A stretch of 64,000 bases of DNA from Labilibacter sediminis (GCF_005877885.1 NZ_VCHY01000002.1:62001-126000); one strand, 5' to 3'; numbered from the stretch's first letter, positions 1 through 10,975 are shown. Made by a program: numbers and translations. The notes: generated by a model from the letters alone, not told the origin.

Positions 1-3000
1 AGAGCTACCTGTTCCAGAATCGTATGTTCCACCTGTAAAGTTTAAATCACCTTTAATACTCAAATTCCTGTCATGCTCATTAATTGCATCAACTCCGTTA
101 AAAGTAATATTGCCCAAAATTGTTAAATCCAGATTCGGAAATCTTCTTTCCCCAGAACCACTTAATACTAAATTATTCAGACTATTTATATCACTTAAAA
201 AATCATAATTTGTTGATCCTGCATACTCAAGAGTTCCTCCTGAAGATGCAAAGAAAGAATCAAACACACCTGCCGGTAAACTTCCCTGATCTGATAACTT
301 TAAAGTTCCGGAGCCACTTACATCCCCAATTCTATGACCGAATGTTGATCCAATATTTAATGTTCCTCCTGAATTAATTGTAGTACGATATACTGATAAG
401 AAATTAGATGGCACATCCACATTATGGGAAATATACACCAACGATCCGCGAGGACCGCCGGCAGGAACAGTTCCTCCAGATGTAGGATAGGTATCCCAAA
501 TATTTTCATTTGTCCAATCTCCATCTGCAATTGTAATATAACCCGGTACCTGATCCGGTATGGCAGCATCAAGCCCTGCTGTGTATGCTCCGCTAATACC
601 TGCATCATTTGTACCTAAAAAGTCAAACACTAATTCATTACTTGCCTCATCAATAACATCAGTACCGGAAAATTTATTCCAGTCACCTGTACCATCAGAT
701 AATAATCGCGCTGTATAATAATCTGTAATGTCGCTAGGTGATTCAACGTAAACATCTGCTTCATCATATTTAAATCTCATTTCCGATACAAATCCTGATA
801 TGCCTGACGCACCCAATTCCCAGTGATACTGTAACACATTGTTTTCATCTTCAACACTTGGGTGATACTCATTTGCAGGCTTAACAGTTAAACTACCTGT
901 GTTATTATCATTATTGGTAATAGCAACGGTAACCGGTGTATATTTACCTCCAGATCCCATTGGGTATGTAAAGTTATAAACCGGATCAGATCCGCTGGTA
1001 ACCTGAGGAAACACTTTCTTAACGCCATTATCCGTAAAGGATATATTATTTTGGATCATGTTAGTGCTTGAGAAGTCATCCGTTCCATGTTCAATGATAC
1101 ATGTTTCCGTAAGTGACAACAGATTTTTATCGATATTAAAGATACCAGCCTCAAGCCTTAGTTTGTTATTTATAGTAAACTCGTTACCCAACGGGACATC
1201 AACTCCTGCTGAATTACTAATAGTTAGCATACCAAGTGTTCCTGCTCCTGAGAACTTCTGATTTGAAGTACCGTTTAAAACAAGACCTTTACCTGATCCT
1301 CCATAAACATGTGTTCCTGCAAAAGTACAATACCCCTGAACATTAACATTATTACTATTATCATTTAATGTTCCTGATTGGAAGTCAAATATATTCTCAA
1401 TATTAATTTCTGAATCGCCTGCGTTTAGAGATAAGTCTGCCGCTCCTGTTTTAGTTAAATTATAAAATACAGCATTTCCCTGTATTGTTTGTGCAGTACT
1501 ACCAGTAAAGGTTGTTGTATTGTTACCGTGAGTAAAAGATCCTCCCATAGTAAAATCACCTCCAATAGACAAATTCTGACCATTGGCGTTAAATGTTGCA
1601 TTACTTTCAACTTCAAAATTCTCCTCAACAGTTAATGGAACAATCCATTGTTTCACTATAAGGTTCGCATCATTTTTAAGCAATATATTTTTAAGAGGTA
1701 TCGAAGAATATAAGCCTATTTCATTTATTCCTGAAGACTGAACAGGATCAAAAGTTATAGTTGTTCCATCTCCTAAATTATTGGTTTCAGGGTTTAAATA
1801 CAATGATGCCACAGAAGCATTACTTTGTCCGTTAGCTATTTGTAACGTACCACCAGTATGCTCAAAATGGCTTCCTGTTCCAAGTACCTCCAAAACACCT
1901 CTCGAACTTTCTGGAGCACTATATTGTCCAACGATCACTGTTCCTCCAGATTGCTTATAAGATAAAATACCTTCATCTGTGGATGTGGCTCTTCTAATTT
2001 GAGAACCAACTGTGAGTGATCCGGAAGTAACTTCAATTTCGGCACTTCCCGATGCTGAATATTCAATGGCATTATCACCTCCAGACATATCAACAGTACC
2101 ACCTGAAACCAATAGTTTACCATCTAATGAAATGCCTGAACTTCCCGATGCTATTACTGTCCCTTGCGCAATTTCTAAAGCTGCTGGTGAAGGTATAGAG
2201 AAATCATCATTGCCAGTTGTTAAATCTAATGATATGGCAGAATTATTAAGCACAAATTTACCATTTTGTAATTCCAGTGCTTTAGCTACTCCTGCTCCGG
2301 AAGTTGGACCGCTTAATAAAAAATCTTCATTAATAGTAAAGGATGAACTCTGATCTGCTCCTTTGTTCATCACAACTCGATATAATTCTATATTGGTTTG
2401 TGCCGCAGTAAAAGCGCTATTTATTGCATTGGTTCCTTCTCCTTGTAATTCCAGAATTACATTATTCTCGGTAGCAGAGTTATACAAATCAATATCCACA
2501 TTGTCGCTACCATTGGCACTTGACCAATACTCCAAATCAATATCTCCCTTAACAATTAGCTTATGCTCAACACCATTAGCATTACCACTTTCAACATCAA
2601 GTGTGTACAATTCAGCTTCAGATCCCTTTCCTGTTCTTGTTAAGAAATCTTTAGTTGTAAAAGTATATGATGTAGTTCCATTAGGGAATTGAATACGTCC
2701 ATAATAGGTATATCCTAATCTTGTTAAGTTCTCAACAGAATAGTTCCCTCCAACATAAAGTGTTGCACGCCCATCTACAATTATATTTTTACAATTAATA
2801 TCATAATTAAAACTAACTATTCTATTGGTATTTCCCTGACCGTAAATTCTTAAAGTTGGGACCTCAGTAAAAAAATCAAGCTCGCCTACATCATAAGTAC
2901 CATTTTCTGTAGTATAAAACTCAACGACACTTGTATCGTTAGATGCAAAATCTCCAATATCAGCATTTACAGTTGCTGAGTTTGATAAACTATGTTGTAA

Positions 3001-6000
3001 ATATAGATCTCCAACTCCTGATATATGATCAGCAGTTAATACATCTGTAGTTCTAACTCTTAGTCTTGGTAAACTTTCAATATCGGTATAATTTCCTTCA
3101 CGTATGAAAACAATTTCTGCGCATGCCCTATTCCCGTCAACAGTTATATTATCGGTATAATAATCGCCTCTAATTACTACCACATCACCCGCTACAGGGA
3201 TCTTATTTGCGGCATTTGTTTCGTCAGCATCCATAAACCAGGATGCTTTATCTCCCCATGAGCCCTGATTATTTCTTTTATTATAGAATATTTCCACATC
3301 TCCTGTAAAGCGATTGGTTTTACCTGCTGTATAATTTGCTACATCTAAAGTAAATCTTCCACCACTTCCATCATCATAAGTGATAATATTGTTAATTTCA
3401 TCTACTCTTCCTTTATCATTGATATAGGCTCTTGTATAAGGACTAACTCCCATTACCCTTCCCGGGTAGTAATTATTATCATCATTACTACCTGCAACAT
3501 TCGATTCATCGTAAGTAAACTCAAACTTAACCTCAGGTTCTGCTGAAAAACTATCGTAACGAACTCTCCAATAATAACTCAATACATCCCCGCCATTCTG
3601 ATCTGTGGTTTGCAATTCTCCTTCAACAGGATTAATTTGAATATATCCACCTCCTGCCGGCACATTAGCTACATTAACTTTTACAGGTGTATATTTTCCT
3701 GAAACACCCAGAGGGAAAGCAAAGTCTGTATTATCAGCCGTACCTTCAGGAATAAAATAACGCAAACCTCCATCGGAAGAGCTACCATCTGTATAAAACA
3801 TTTCTGTTGCCTCATTCCCGTCCGATATCAAATAATTCGTCGTAGAATTCGGACGGTGCAGATAATCTAATGTTAAAACATTATTCCCTAAATCAATACG
3901 ACCTGAATGGTAAACAATCCTGCTAATCTTTACATCACTAGTAAAAGTTATAATTTCAGTATTAGGCCAGGGATCCATCTTAATATTCCCTAACTCTGCA
4001 CCATCTTCTGTTACTATATTAATATTCTCATCCTTAAGCATCAGAAGTGCATTAATATGCGTAGTACCATGTTCATACACTCCTAATTTCCCGGAAGAGG
4101 CAATATTAATTGGTCCAAATAAACGAAGAGTTTGATTTCCTTGATTTAAAATCCCACTATTTACAGTTAGAGAATCATTTACATTAATAATTCTGGAATT
4201 TATATTACTTGTAACATTTGCCGCTTCCTTTTCAAAGTCTGACTGCACCAATATGCTTTTTCCGTCCGACTTATCTACAACTATCTTTTCTAAGTACAAT
4301 TCCCAATTATCATCAAATGGGTGACCAATATAAAAAACGCCATCCTCGGCTCCATTAAACGTTGTTGTATTCGGAAGAGCTGCATCATAAAGATATCCGT
4401 AATTGTTATCTCCACTATCTGCCTTACCTGCATCGGCATCAATCGTAAAATTTCTACCTATAGAAACATCATTTCCATTGTGATCCAGAAAAGTATTTGC
4501 ATTAATAGTTAAATCATTTAATACAACCAATTCACTCTGTAAATCAACTGTAGTTGTCCCACTGCCATTTAACCTGCTAATTTCAAAATCAAAAATAGGA
4601 GCTGTTGTATTAACAATTGGGGATGCTCCTCCACTTTGATTAATTTTTACGGTTCCTCCTGTTACATTATAATTTCCATCCTGTGCCCCAACATAGAAGT
4701 TACCAGTTTGCATCTCAATTTCACCTCCTGACATTTGGAATACGGCATCCGTATTGCTAAGGTCAAAATCACCACTTCCAACTTTAGTTAACTTACCTCC
4801 TGTTTGTTTATAAGTTACTGTACCTGATCCTACTTGATATAGTTTTTCAACAATAACAGAACCTCCATTAATTTCAGCAGTTGGATTAGCTGAATCCCAA
4901 AATACAAAACCAAAACTATTATCCGTATCAAAAAGACCGTTATCAATCTGAAATCCTCCGTATAAAGACAATGCACTATGGCTTCCACTCGAACTTACTC
5001 CAACAGCAGTATGCGTATCAGAGCTGGTAAATCCTGGAATGTCATCAGCATTTCCGGCAGAAGTATATACCTTAACATCAGCACCTGCGATCCAAAGCTT
5101 GGCATTGTAACCAATAGCATAATCACCATTACCACCACCAGCAGATCCCTCTGATAAAGTAGGAATATAAATACTTCCTGTTAGTTTTAACGTACCATTG
5201 TACACCCAAAGTGCTTTTCTTACTTCCGGATCAGAAGAACTAAATGGTGAACTTTCATTTCTACCATAATTATTGGCACCAAATAATCGGAAATAGCTTG
5301 AGTCATCTGCATAAAGCTCTAAGTTATAAGTTCTATCCACACCTTTATCCACAACTAAATTGTATAAATCAGTTGTATTGTAGCAAAAGAATGTATTATC
5401 AGAAGCTCCAGTAAACTTAAGAGTAACACCTCCATCACTAGCAAACTGGTTATATACAGGAGCATTAAGGTTAGTTAGCTTTACAGTTCCATTGTTTGTA
5501 AAGTTACCTCCTACTGTAAGCTGGTGATATATATTATGATAGTCACCACTTGCCGGAATTGTTCCCGGAATTGAGTGTGATCCAATGGTGTTTCCTGTAC
5601 CAACTATGATACTACTATTGGTCTGCACATCAACACTCCCATCTACATCCAGATTTAATATAGTTGTTGCAGCATCATCATTAATCTTTAATACCCCTTT
5701 TTGTAAGGTTAAATTACCATTAATAGATAAGTCATTTAATAAAGTAATGGTACTTAAGGATGTATTTTGATTAATTTCTACATCATAAAATTCTCTGCTA
5801 CTTGTAAGACTATAATTGCCACCATTAAACTCTACTGTCCCTTCTCCCTGACCTTTAGTTATAAAGTGTGTTGCATCACCAGTAGGAAAATTATCTGCCT
5901 CCATGATAATACGTCCATCTCCTTTTATACTAAGGAAGCTATGTCCACTGGTAGTGCCTAAATCTAATCGACCTTCAACAGTTAAGCTGGTACAACTTAA

Positions 6001-7425
6001 ATTATTTAAGTCAACTGTTACCGTTTTCCCATTTTTCACTACTATATTATCACTTGATAGATTAGGGTATGCTGATGATGGGTTGTTAGGCAAAGCACCC
6101 GATGGATCTAATGTCCAGATATCTGTATTGGTCCAATTACCTGAAGCAAGCGTATACCATGTTAAACCCGGTTTTCCTTCCACCGGACTATCATTTGCGT
6201 CAGTTGTTCCTAAAGTATAATAACCATTTATTAAATCAGCATCTGCAACTGCAAAGGAAACCTGATCATTATCTCCATAACTAACTGTTGCCGAAACTGT
6301 GCTATAATTACCTGACGTTCCTGACCGATATAAAAGAACGTAATTGGCAATCTCTGTAGGATAATCCCCCTCAATTCCTTCCGGCAAATCAAAGGTCAAC
6401 TTAGCATCTAAACCTCCAGTTTTTTCAACATACCAATCTCTACTCCATCTCTCTTCTACTCCTCCTGGCAAATCAGATGTTGATGGCGAATCATTTGTCA
6501 CTCCGTCATGAGCAAAGAAGATAAAGTCTCCATTAGCCAGCCCCCCATTCTCAGATATATAAAAACCTGCACTAGATGATGAAGTTTTGGCCTCTCCTGT
6601 TACTTGCCCAATCCCTTTAATGTCATTTTGATAATTACTATTGGCATACAAATTTCCACCCGACAGCGAAATATTATACTTTAAAGCCAGGTAATTTGAT
6701 ACAATGGTTCGTTCTGCAGCATTAAGTCTTTCTTTATAAAGAATAAATTCTGCTATATCTCCTGAAAAACTTTGCCCCAAAGCAAATTGATGTGATGCAT
6801 GAGATGAGTATGTATTAACACCAGCAACATTATTTATTTGATTGTTATCGAGAAACAATGTTTTACCTGTAGAACTATTTGCCGTATAAGCCCAGATATT
6901 AAACGTACCTGCGCTTGAAAAACCATCAGATATTCTTGATGTACCATCGCAACAAGTTCCGATATCAAAATAATAACTACCAGACCAAGGCAAATGCGCC
7001 GATAACCTTTGCGTTTCTAATGGATACGTACCATAAGTAGTACTATTCTGAGAGTTATTATCCGCATTAAAAACAATAAAAGTAGTTACTTCATTGGTAG
7101 GAAAATTATCTGTAGTTAAATTAACAGCAGTAGTTAATCTATTTGATCCTGTAAAGCTTATGGTTGGCTTACTATTAAGTTCGGATGCTACATAATCAGG
7201 CATCAAACTTCCTGATGCAAAAATATCTAAATCAGCAACATTAACTGCATTAATCCATTCTGACACCTTATTTGATCCATCGTATGTAACTCCGGAATCT
7301 GCCTTATACCATGCTTTTAGAGTTCCTTCTCCATTAACATTCCCAATACCTCCGGGTCCCGATTGCGCCCATATTGCTACACTAACTAACGTTAAAACTA
7401 TTGATAGAAAGTAAGTCTTTTTCAT
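1..7425 (-). CDS. Giant secreted surface protein, N-terminal 2475 residues (3' end off window)
   Basis: An uninterrupted minus-strand frame opens at ATG 7425 and is still open at base 1. It starts with a signal peptide (residues 1 to about 20, ending ...SVAIWAQ). Residues about 35-225 look like a concanavalin A/LamG-type domain (AWYKADSG; YFDIGTCCDGTSR; ERLNAAERTIVSNYLALKYNI), the lectin-like module common in Bacteroidota adhesins. The rest is low-complexity, Gly/Asn/Thr-rich beta sequence, rich in GGxF and NNG-type turns, as in right-handed beta-helix proteins. A module beginning with a GxW...W pattern followed by a V.V.......V strand recurs near residues 425, 1385 and 2300. No cytoplasmic or membrane segment is seen after the signal. 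It is probably exported by the type IX system, but the C-terminal sorting domain that would prove it lies outside the window. Function is not recognised beyond surface adhesin or sugar binding. It is divergent from the glucanase at 8092. Confidence 0.85.
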   Translation of the reverse strand, partial: MKKTYFLSIVLTLVSVAIWAQSGPGGIGNVNGEGTLKAWYKADSGVTYDGSNKVSEWINAVNVADLDIFASGSLMPDYVASELNSKPTISFTGSNRLTTAVNLTTDNFPTNEVTTFIVFNADNNSQNSTTYGTYPLETQRLSAHLPWSGSYYFDIGTCCDGTSRISDGFSSAGTFNIWAYTANSSTGKTLFLDNNQINNVAGVNTYSSHASHQFALGQSFSGDIAEFILYKERLNAAERTIVSNYLALKYNISLSGGNLYANSNYQNDIKGIGQVTGEAKTSSSSAGFYISENGGLANGDFIFFAHDGVTNDSPSTSDLPGGVEERWSRDWYVEKTGGLDAKLTFDLPEGIEGDYPTEIANYVLLYRSGTSGNYSTVSATVSYGDNDQVSFAVADADLINGYYTLGTTDANDSPVEGKPGLTWYTLASGNWTNTDIWTLDPSGALPNNPSSAYPNLSSDNIVVKNGKTVTVDLNNLSCTSLTVEGRLDLGTTSGHSFLSIKGDGRIIMEADNFPTGDATHFITKGQGEGTVEFNGGNYSLTSSREFYDVEINQNTSLSTITLLNDLSINGNLTLQKGVLKINDDAATTILNLDVDGSVDVQTNSSIIVGTGNTIGSHSIPGTIPASGDYHNIYHQLTVGGNFTNNGTVKLTNLNAPVYNQFASDGGVTLKFTGASDNTFFCYNTTDLYNLVVDKGVDRTYNLELYADDSSYFRLFGANNYGRNESSPFSSSDPEVRKALWVYNGTLKLTGSIYIPTLSEGSAGGGNGDYAIGYNAKLWIAGADVKVYTSAGNADDIPGFTSSDTHTAVGVSSSGSHSALSLYGGFQIDNGLFDTDNSFGFVFWDSANPTAEINGGSVIVEKLYQVGSGTVTYKQTGGKLTKVGSGDFDLSNTDAVFQMSGGEIEMQTGNFYVGAQDGNYNVTGGTVKINQSGGASPIVNTTAPIFDFEISRLNGSGTTTVDLQSELVVLNDLTINANTFLDHNGNDVSIGRNFTIDADAGKADSGDNNYGYLYDAALPNTTTFNGAEDGVFYIGHPFDDNWELYLEKIVVDKSDGKSILVQSDFEKEAANVTSNINSRIINVNDSLTVNSGILNQGNQTLRLFGPINIASSGKLGVYEHGTTHINALLMLKDENINIVTEDGAELGNIKMDPWPNTEIITFTSDVKISRIVYHSGRIDLGNNVLTLDYLHRPNSTTNYLISDGNEATEMFYTDGSSSDGGLRYFIPEGTADNTDFAFPLGVSGKYTPVKVNVANVPAGGGYIQINPVEGELQTTDQNGGDVLSYYWRVRYDSFSAEPEVKFEFTYDESNVAGSNDDNNYYPGRVMGVSPYTRAYINDKGRVDEINNIITYDDGSGGRFTLDVANYTAGKTNRFTGDVEIFYNKRNNQGSWGDKASWFMDADETNAANKIPVAGDVVVIRGDYYTDNITVDGNRACAEIVFIREGNYTDIESLPRLRVRTTDVLTADHISGVGDLYLQHSLSNSATVNADIGDFASNDTSVVEFYTTENGTYDVGELDFFTEVPTLRIYGQGNTNRIVSFNYDINCKNIIVDGRATLYVGGNYSVENLTRLGYTYYGRIQFPNGTTSYTFTTKDFLTRTGKGSEAELYTLDVESGNANGVEHKLIVKGDIDLEYWSSANGSDNVDIDLYNSATENNVILELQGEGTNAINSAFTAAQTNIELYRVVMNKGADQSSSFTINEDFLLSGPTSGAGVAKALELQNGKFVLNNSAISLDLTTGNDDFSIPSPAALEIAQGTVIASGSSGISLDGKLLVSGGTVDMSGGDNAIEYSASGSAEIEVTSGSLTVGSQIRRATSTDEGILSYKQSGGTVIVGQYSAPESSRGVLEVLGTGSHFEHTGGTLQIANGQSNASVASLYLNPETNNLGDGTTITFDPVQSSGINEIGLYSSIPLKNILLKNDANLIVKQWIVPLTVEENFEVESNATFNANGQNLSIGGDFTMGGSFTHGNNTTTFTGSTAQTIQGNAVFYNLTKTGAADLSLNAGDSEINIENIFDFQSGTLNDNSNNVNVQGYCTFAGTHVYGGSGKGLVLNGTSNQKFSGAGTLGMLTISNSAGVDVPLGNEFTINNKLRLEAGIFNIDKNLLSLTETCIIEHGTDDFSSTNMIQNNISFTDNGVKKVFPQVTSGSDPVYNFTYPMGSGGKYTPVTVAITNNDNNTGSLTVKPANEYHPSVEDENNVLQYHWELGASGISGFVSEMRFKYDEADVYVESPSDITDYYTARLLSDGTGDWNKFSGTDVIDEASNELVFDFLGTNDAGISGAYTAGLDAAIPDQVPGYITIADGDWTNENIWDTYPTSGGTVPAGGPRGSLVYISHNVDVPSNFLSVYRTTINSGGTLNIGSTFGHRIGDVSGSGTLKLSDQGSLPAGVFDSFFASSGGTLEYAGSTNYDFLSDINSLNNLVLSGSGERRFPNLDLTILGNITFNGVDAINEHDRNLSIKGDLNFTGGTYDSGTGSS

Positions 7426-7509
7426 AATCCTAGGTTATCTTATACTCTTATATTATTATCCTGATTTTTAGAACTATAAAATTATAGCCTTAAAAAGTCA
7501 AAAATCAGG

Positions 7510-7517
7510 CAAATGTA
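7510..7517 (-). promoter_or_regulatory. Candidate -7 box for the giant surface-protein gene
   Basis: On the minus strand this reads TACATTTG, matching the Bacteroidota -7 consensus TAnnTTTG. It lies 85-92 bases upstream of the ATG at 7425. No convincing TTTG at -33 with 19-21 spacing is seen, so this is a weak call. Confidence 0.3.
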
Positions 7518-7940
7518 ATACATTATAGGCAACTCCTTAAATTTGTTTACATAAACATTTACAAACGAAGGTAATTAGTGACGAATTCACTTTCTTTAAT
7601 GACGAATAACTTAAATCGACAACAATTAAATTCAAAAAATCAGCTTTTACTTTAATATCTACCCGTTAAATTATGGAAAACAAAAGGAGAAGAAATAACC
7701 GTAACACTTTATACTTACCTATATTTTACTGACTCTAACAATTACATCATCTATCTATTCCCTCAAAGTTAAATGCAAAGCACCAACAGCATAATACACT
7801 TTTTATGTTGTAGCAAAACAAAGAGGTAAAAAACTGAACCTCAAAAAACTAAAAACAACTTACCTCCTCCTATGCTGTAGTAAAGTAAAGTTTTCTCAAC
7901 CTCAGAAGTTCTTTTGTACTGTTTTTATTGTGGTTCCTTT

Positions 7941-7972
7941 TTTGTTTGACATAGAAAGAAAGATTACGTTCG
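7941..7972 (+). promoter_or_regulatory. Candidate promoter for the GH144-like gene
   Basis: TTTG at 7941-7944, a 20-base spacer, then TACGTTCG at 7965-7972. This is close to the Bacteroidota -33/-7 arrangement TTTG-N19-21-TAnnTTTG, with one mismatch in the -7 box. It would give a 5' leader of about 110 nt before ATG 8092. Confidence 0.35.
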
Positions 7973-8091
7973 CCTTATCACGTGATACAACATTTTGAAA
8001 CGCGACTTTTGTCTTCTTTAAGACAACTTCTCAACTAGGAAATACCCAATTTCTTTTTTTTATTTTATTGTTAAATGTTACCTATTGAATA

Positions 8092-10923
8092 ATGAAAAAA
8101 AACTCTACAAGCAGGTTCCCTATCTTAAAAAAACCTGTTCAAAAAACCATTATTATTATCATTAACCTTCTTTTAATAAGCCAATTAAATCATTCACAAA
8201 CACCTGACCCTACAATTACAAAACTATTTGAAGATGCCTATCATACCTTTGAACTAATGCGTAATGACAAAGGTATGTACCGGGATTCCAAATTATTAAA
8301 TGGAAACAGTGATTATCATCCCGCTTCTATAGCGAATGTTGGAACAGGGCTCATAACTCTCTGCATTGCTGACGCAATGGGTTGGGAATCCAATGCAAGC
8401 CAACTAGTTATCACTACGCTCAATAGTGTGAATGGAAACACACCAGGATTTACTCCGGACAGGAATACCAATGGATATTTCAGACATTTTATAAATATGG
8501 ATACCGGGGTAAACGAATGGTCATCTGAGTACAGCACTATAGATACTGACCTATTAGTTATGGGTGCATTATTTTGTAAAAATTATTTCTCCTCCAATAC
8601 TACAATTGCTGATTTAGTTGATGAATTATGGAATTCCATAGATTACACTGCGGCTATCGCAGATGCAACAAATGGAAAAATTTACCTTGTAATGAACGCT
8701 GATGGTACGGGGGCTACAGCTCCTTTAACAGCTGCATATAATGAATACATGATTGTTGCTTATCTGGCTGCAAATGACCCTAACAATAATACAACTGATG
8801 CAGAACTTTTGTGGAATACCTATTTTGCAAATCCAACTATAAATCTGCCGGAAGTAAGTTATGGTGGATACACGACCATTTCGGATCATCCTTCTCATTA
8901 TTTACCTAATTTTACGCATCAGTTTAATTACTACCTATGTCCATACTTTAAAGAATCCACTGCTTATATGGCTTATCTTGAAGAAGCAATGAACATGGAT
9001 AAGGTTTGGTTTCAAGACAATGGCGGATCTGCCTATGAATGGGGATGCGGTGCAGGGATTGCTCCCGCTGGCTACGAAGCTAATGGTGTAACCCATAACA
9101 ATTCAAAAGTAGTATCTCCACATATTATCGCCGGTTTTTTACCAATAAATCCGTCATCGAAAAACGATTTACTTGATTTATATAATAACAACAAAGGTGT
9201 TTTTGGTTTGCCTGATGATGCTTCAAAGGAGATCCTTTGGAGATATAGCTTAACTGATCCGGCATGGGTAGCGCCATCTATTCAGGGCATTGACTTCTCA
9301 ACATTTCTTTATGGCTTGGCCAGTTTACCTGAATACCTTGGTCCTGATTTTTTTAGCAACTACAATCAATTACCTGCGATTGCTAAAACCGATGTAAATA
9401 TAGCTCTAGGAAAGCCTGTGACCTCAGTTAATCCATATAACAATAATACATCTCTTAACGCAAATGTCAACGATGGAGAAATTAATACTCGCTGGTCAAG
9501 TGAATGGGCCAATAATCAATATCTCTACATCGATCTTCAGGAAGAGTATGATGTAGATAGTGTGGTAATAAATTGGGAGGACGCTTATGCTTCCGAATAT
9601 AAAATTCAGATATCAAATGATGCCACAAATTGGACCGATGTATTTTACACCAACACCGGCGATGGTGGAATTGATATTATATCATTTCCAACCAACAGAG
9701 CCAGGTATGTTAAGATGCTTGGAATTTCTGCTGCTTCCTCTTATGGTTTTTCCATATGGGAAATGAAAATTTTTGGCTTAGAGCATATCAATCAAATCCC
9801 TATGGCCAATGCTGATGATGATAAAACCATTACATTACCCGCTAACAATGTTGTACTAATAGGTTCCGGTTCAGATTCGGACGGAAGCATAACCTCGTAC
9901 CTCTGGTCTCAAATTAGTGGTCCTGCCTCTGCTGTTTTAAATAATGATAACACCAACTCTTTGACCGCTTCGAACCTGATTGAAGGAACTTATGTATTTG
10001 AACTTGTTGTTACCGATAACGACGGTTCTACAGGTAGCGATCAGGTTAATGTTTTTGTTGAGCCAGAACCTGCAACTCCTCTTGACCAATACTTCTTTTC
10101 AGATGGAACAGATAATACCTTTTACGATCAGGGAATCTGTACGATATCAGGTTCAAGCATATTAGAAATGACATCGCCTCCTTGTTGTCCCCAATATAAC
10201 GATAAGGTGCCCTGTTCTACTGTAGCCTATGCCGGACAAAGCTCTATGAAAATCCATTATAAGTCAGCAAGTAATGGAAATTGGTCTGTTAAAATTCATG
10301 CTGCGGATTGGAGTGAAAAAGATATTACAGCATCATCCACCCTTAGTATGTTTGTAAATCCGAGCGTTAAACTCAGAAGTTCTCAATTACCTGACATCTC
10401 TTTTTTGTGTTATAAATTTGATGGCAGTCAGGTTGAAACAAAAAATTATGATATTTCATCATACAATACAACTATTAATGCAGGTCAGTGGGCCGAACTA
10501 CAGTTCCCATTGGAGACATTATTCAACGATCCGGACAATACTCAGTTTGATTTTTCAAGAGTAAAAGCAGTCATTTTATCACAAGGCGAAACTAACAACA
10601 AAGACAGAACTCTTTATGTTGATGAGATAAAGACAACCAATACACTTAAAAGTTTGAATCTTGGAAAAATTTCAGAAACATATAATCATGTGTTTAGTTG
10701 TTATCCTAATCCATTCAGCGATAAACTTACCATCTCTTTAAATAATGAAGCCAATCATACAGCTATTATGCTATATGATATTACCGGCACATTGGTATGG
10801 AACACAAAACGCCAGTCGTTTCTTTCCGAAACCATTAATTTATCCAGCCTAAGCAATGGAGTGTATTTACTGATAATTAAAACCGAATCAGCAACTGAAA
10901 AAAGAAAAATATTTAAAAACTAA
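8092..10923 (+). CDS. T9SS-exported GH144-like beta-glucanase with discoidin and PKD domains
   Basis: A 943-residue secreted multidomain protein. Residues 1-36 form an N-terminal signal with a basic stretch and a run of Ile. Residues about 37-430 match the glycoamylase/GH144 fold (PF10091): GYFRHFINMDTG and the signature STIDTDLLVMGAL align with the family's FYHFLDM and STIDTALL motifs. GH144 enzymes are endo-beta-1,2-glucanases, so that is the best functional guess. Residues about 433-560 form an F5/8 type C (discoidin, CBM32-like) domain. About 565-660 is a PKD-type Ig domain (SDSDGSITSYLW, VTDNDGSTG). About 664-860 is a beta-sandwich possibly binding carbohydrate. The last ~75 residues (YPNPFSDKLTI ... 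NGVYLLIIK) are a type A T9SS sorting domain, so the product is predicted to be cell-surface attached or released. The exact substrate is not established by sequence. Confidence 0.85.
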   Translation: MKKNSTSRFPILKKPVQKTIIIIINLLLISQLNHSQTPDPTITKLFEDAYHTFELMRNDKGMYRDSKLLNGNSDYHPASIANVGTGLITLCIADAMGWESNASQLVITTLNSVNGNTPGFTPDRNTNGYFRHFINMDTGVNEWSSEYSTIDTDLLVMGALFCKNYFSSNTTIADLVDELWNSIDYTAAIADATNGKIYLVMNADGTGATAPLTAAYNEYMIVAYLAANDPNNNTTDAELLWNTYFANPTINLPEVSYGGYTTISDHPSHYLPNFTHQFNYYLCPYFKESTAYMAYLEEAMNMDKVWFQDNGGSAYEWGCGAGIAPAGYEANGVTHNNSKVVSPHIIAGFLPINPSSKNDLLDLYNNNKGVFGLPDDASKEILWRYSLTDPAWVAPSIQGIDFSTFLYGLASLPEYLGPDFFSNYNQLPAIAKTDVNIALGKPVTSVNPYNNNTSLNANVNDGEINTRWSSEWANNQYLYIDLQEEYDVDSVVINWEDAYASEYKIQISNDATNWTDVFYTNTGDGGIDIISFPTNRARYVKMLGISAASSYGFSIWEMKIFGLEHINQIPMANADDDKTITLPANNVVLIGSGSDSDGSITSYLWSQISGPASAVLNNDNTNSLTASNLIEGTYVFELVVTDNDGSTGSDQVNVFVEPEPATPLDQYFFSDGTDNTFYDQGICTISGSSILEMTSPPCCPQYNDKVPCSTVAYAGQSSMKIHYKSASNGNWSVKIHAADWSEKDITASSTLSMFVNPSVKLRSSQLPDISFLCYKFDGSQVETKNYDISSYNTTINAGQWAELQFPLETLFNDPDNTQFDFSRVKAVILSQGETNNKDRTLYVDEIKTTNTLKSLNLGKISETYNHVFSCYPNPFSDKLTISLNNEANHTAIMLYDITGTLVWNTKRQSFLSETINLSSLSNGVYLLIIKTESATEKRKIFKN

Positions 10924-10944
10924 ATCAGTTATTTATAAACTTAA

Positions 10945-10975
10945 GGAGGATCTCATTACAGGGATCCTCATTTAG
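10945..10975 (+). terminator. Hairpin downstream of the GH144-like gene
   Basis: GAGGATC (10946-10952) pairs with GATCCTC (10963-10969), 22 bases after the stop codon. Only a short T-rich stretch follows, so it is a moderate terminator candidate. Nothing else is seen between here and the helicase start except its -7 box. Confidence 0.45.

Larger units (their letters stand above)
7426..8091. other. Divergent intergenic region (666 bp)
   Basis: No credible gene is present. Besides candidate promoters for both flanking genes it holds an imperfect 20-bp direct repeat (7804-7823 and 7871-7890, 16 of 20 identical, 67 bp apart). Each copy has the form TATGyTGTAGyAAArhAAAG. A small GAGGT...ACCTC hairpin (7823-7842) follows the first copy. 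The region is AT-rich with several A-tracts. The repeat could be a regulator site shared by the two secreted-protein genes; that is inference only. Confidence 0.4.
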
